Shown here one piece after another: positions 61,847 to 64,000 of a stretch of 64,000 nt of DNA (positions are counted from its first letter, which is position 1; every line of letters starts with the position of its first letter). This stretch comes from Salvelinus alpinus (Eukaryota > Chordata > Actinopteri > Salmoniformes > Salmonidae). The DNA lies in contig NC_092090.1 in the NCBI RefSeq assembly GCF_045679555.1, forward strand, positions 25,878,038 to 25,942,037. Reading direction: 5' to 3'. A program made the position numbers and the translations under genes. The notes beneath the pieces are model-generated. The model made no database searches. It worked only from the letters and a program-made list of their open reading frames with translations, and was not told the origin of the DNA.

Positions 61847-62308
61847 TCTTAATGGGTTATCACTGTAAGTTCCTGACACAAGGTGACACCTGTAAAAACA
61901 ACCATCTTAATGGGTTATCACTGTAAGGTCCTGACACAAGGTGACACCTGTAAAAACAACCATCTTAATGGGTTATCACTGTAAGTTCCTGACACAAGGT
62001 GACACCTGTAAAAACAGCCATCTTAATGGGTTATCACTGTAAGTTCCTGACACAAGCCGACACCTGTAAAAACAACCATCTTAATGGGTTATCACTGTAA
62101 GGTCCTGACACAAGGTGACACCTGTAAAAACAGCCATCTTAATGGGTTATCACTGTAAGGTCCTGACACAAGGTGACACCTGTAAAAACAACCATCTTAA
62201 TGGGTTATCACTGTAAGGTCCTGACACAAGGTGACACCTGTAAAAAACAACTATCTTAATGGGTTATCACTGTAAGTTTCTGACACAAGGCAAAACCTGT
62301 AAAAACAG

Positions 62309-63226
62309 GTTACCGCCAACCCCGGACCGGGAACCCTCGAAGCGCAGGAGGGAGACTCTGGCTGCTCCGGACAGGAGGGCGACGCTGGAGGCTCCGGACT
62401 GGAAGGCGTTGCTGGAGGCTCCGGACTGACGTCCTTCGTTGGAGGCCTCATGCCACAACTCCTCACTGGAGGTTTCGTGCCATGGATCCTCACTGGAGGC
62501 TTCGTGCCATGGATCCTCACTGGAGGCTTCGTGCCATGGATCCTCACTGGAGGCTTCGTGCCATGGATCCTCATTGGAGGCTTCGTGCCATGGATCCTCA
62601 CTGGAGCCTTCGTGCCATGGATCATCACTGGAGGCTTCGTGCCATGGACCATCACTGGAGGCTTCGTGCCATGGATCATCACTGGAGGCTTCGTGCCATG
62701 GATCATCACTGGAGGCTTCGTGCCATGGATCATCACTGGAGGCTTCGTGCCATGGATCATCACTGGAGGCTTCGTGCCATGGATCATCACTGGAGGCTTC
62801 ATGCCATGGATCATCACTGGAGGCTTCTTGCCAGGGATCATCACTGGAGGCTTCTTGCCATGGATCATCACTGGAGGCTTCGTGCCATGGATCATCACTG
62901 GAGGCTTCATGCCATGGATCATCACTGGAAGCTTCGTGCCATGGATCATCACTGGAGGCTTCGTGCCATGGATCACCACTAGAGGCTTCTTGCCATGGAT
63001 CATCACTGGAGGCTTCGTGCCATGGATCACCACTGGAGGCTTCGTGCCATGGATCATCACTGGAATGGAGAGACACACAGGAGGCCTGGCTCTGGGAGAA
63101 GGCACAGGACTCACCAGGCTGGGGAGACATGCAGGAGGGTTAGGGCTTAGCACAGGCACAGAACTCACCAGGCTGGGGAGACATGCAGGAGGTCTTGTCC
63201 TTGGCCGAGGCACCGGATGCTCTGGA
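62309..63226. repeat. GC-rich insertion with a 27-bp minisatellite
   Basis: A block inserted between 'GTAAAAACAG' and 'CCATCTTAATGG' of a 58-bp unit. It starts with 'GACTCTGGCTGCTCCGGACA'-type motifs and then holds about 23 units of 27 bp (62440-63066; 'ATGGATCATCACTGGAGGCT' + 'TCGTGCC'). It ends with a 51-bp-spaced pair of 'CACCAGGCTGGGGAGACATG' (63111 and 63168). Frames stay open in several phases on both strands (for example MIHGTKPPV cycles, 320 codons, minus 63213-62251). They run out into the 58-bp array, so I do not call a gene. Confidence 0.8.
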
Positions 63227-63620
63227 CCATCTTAATGGGTTATCACTGTAAGTTCCTGACACAAGGCGACACCTGTAAAAACAACCATCTTAATGGGTTA
63301 TCACTGTAAGTTCCTGACACAAGGCGACACCTGTAAAAACAACCATCTTAATGGGTTATCACTGTAAGTTCCTCACACAAGGTGACACCTGTAAAAACAG
63401 CCATCTTAATGGGTTATCACTGTAAGTTCCTGACACAAGGCGACACCTGTAGAAACAACAATCTTAATGGGTTATCACTGTAAGTTCCTGACACAAGGTG
63501 ACACCTGTAGAGACAGCCATCTTAATGGGTTATCACTGTAAGTTCCTGACACAAGGCGACACCTGTAAAAACAGCCATCTTAATGGGTTATCACTGTAAG
63601 TTCCTGACACAAGGCAACAC

Positions 63621-63970
63621 TTGGGAGAGCTTCGCACACACACACACTTCAGATACTTTATCTACCATTCAATCAGTAGAGAGATAGTTGTCTGTCGCAG
63701 CCCTCTCTAGGAGATTCAAGAAGAGGATGAGGAGGAGCTAGAGAGAGGCATAGAAACACTGCTGATGGAGGGTGAGGGGAACAGAGGAATGGGGAGAGAG
63801 AGATAAAGAGAGAGAGATGATGAGGTGGTTATAGAGGCCTAGTGTGACAGAGAGAGGTGGGGGGTCAGGCCTGCTGGAGGAGATGAACAGTCTAACAGGT
63901 GGAGGAGTGGAGGGGTGGGACTGTAGGGCTATGATGTGTCCTGTCCTCCTTTCATTATCTCTGTCCCTCT
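63621..63970. other. Intergenic, GA-rich
   Basis: Mixed, purine-leaning DNA with short GAGAGA runs. No gene recognised. Confidence 0.35.
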
Positions 63971-64000
63971 CTATCTATCTATCTATCCCTCCCTCCCTCC
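63971..64000. repeat. (CTAT)n then (CCCT)n microsatellite, running off the window
   Basis: Four CTAT units followed by CCCT units that continue past the end of the window. Confidence 0.9.

Larger units (their letters stand above)
59036..63620. repeat. 58-bp minisatellite split by three insertions
   Basis: Unit: 'CTTAATGGGTTATCACTGTA' + 'AGTTCCTGACACAAGGCGAC' + 'ACCTGTAAAAACAACCAT', 58 bp. Array segments are about 59036-59189, 59580-59622, 61847-62308 and 63227-63620, about 18 units in total. Units vary at a few sites (AAGGCGAC/AAGGTGAC, AACAACC/AACAGCC, AAGTTCC/AAGGTCC). The first two units are the most diverged, as expected at an array edge. Confidence 0.95.

Noticed and set aside
62251..63235. 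Frames of 166-320 codons over the 27-bp array
   Set aside because: Several phases on both strands are open. The frames run into the non-coding 58-bp repeat.

Overview
The window looks like nuclear DNA of a salmonid fish (trout, salmon or char). The evidence is one Iroquois homeobox gene with vertebrate GT-AG exons, plus interspersed repeats typical of salmonid genomes: a Tc1-like transposon, palindromic short elements ending in 'CCCTATATAGTGCACTA'-type arms, Rex1/CR1-like and L2-like LINEs, and very long CA/GT microsatellites. The species cannot be told from sequence alone. No prokaryotic gene, CRISPR array, tRNA or rRNA gene was found.

Layout. 1-3.8 kb is a 36-bp minisatellite. 3.8-11 kb is intergenic DNA with palindromic elements, a 1.8-kb foldback element carrying nested LINE and SINE pieces, an L2-type LINE tail and a decayed Tc1 transposon. 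11-14.5 kb is unusually free of repeats and holds several blocks that look like conserved regulatory elements. 13.8-18.7 kb on the minus strand is the only host gene I can support, irx6. I reconstructed it as six coding exons joined in frame to a 518-residue TALE homeodomain protein, with a possible seventh exon that changes the C-terminus. 18.7-37 kb is intergenic, with regulatory-looking stretches near the gene and many microsatellites and minisatellites further out (CAGCCCTATA type at 26-27.5 kb, 62-bp at 30.3-31.6 kb, 30-bp at 34.2-34.8 kb).

37.5-57.25 kb is one giant tandem-repeat domain: a 28-33-bp array, split by a 6.6-kb L2-like LINE that itself contains a probable solo LTR and another repeat, followed by about 112 copies of a 59-bp unit that seems to have grown out of the shorter unit. 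59.0-63.6 kb is a 58-bp minisatellite interrupted by three unrelated insertions: a 390-bp LTR-like element with a 5-bp target duplication, a 5'-truncated LINE with a nearly intact reverse transcriptase frame, and a GC-rich 27-bp minisatellite. By a rough hand count, tandem repeats make up about one third of the window.

The most interesting observation is at the 3' end of irx6. A predicted splice donor overlaps the stop codon of exon 6, and a CA dinucleotide repeat of about 57 units (on the transcribed strand) begins 17 nt beyond it. A strong acceptor and an AU-rich terminal exon lie 431 bp downstream. This arrangement could switch between two C-termini and two 3' UTRs. The other strong observations concern the history of the tandem arrays.
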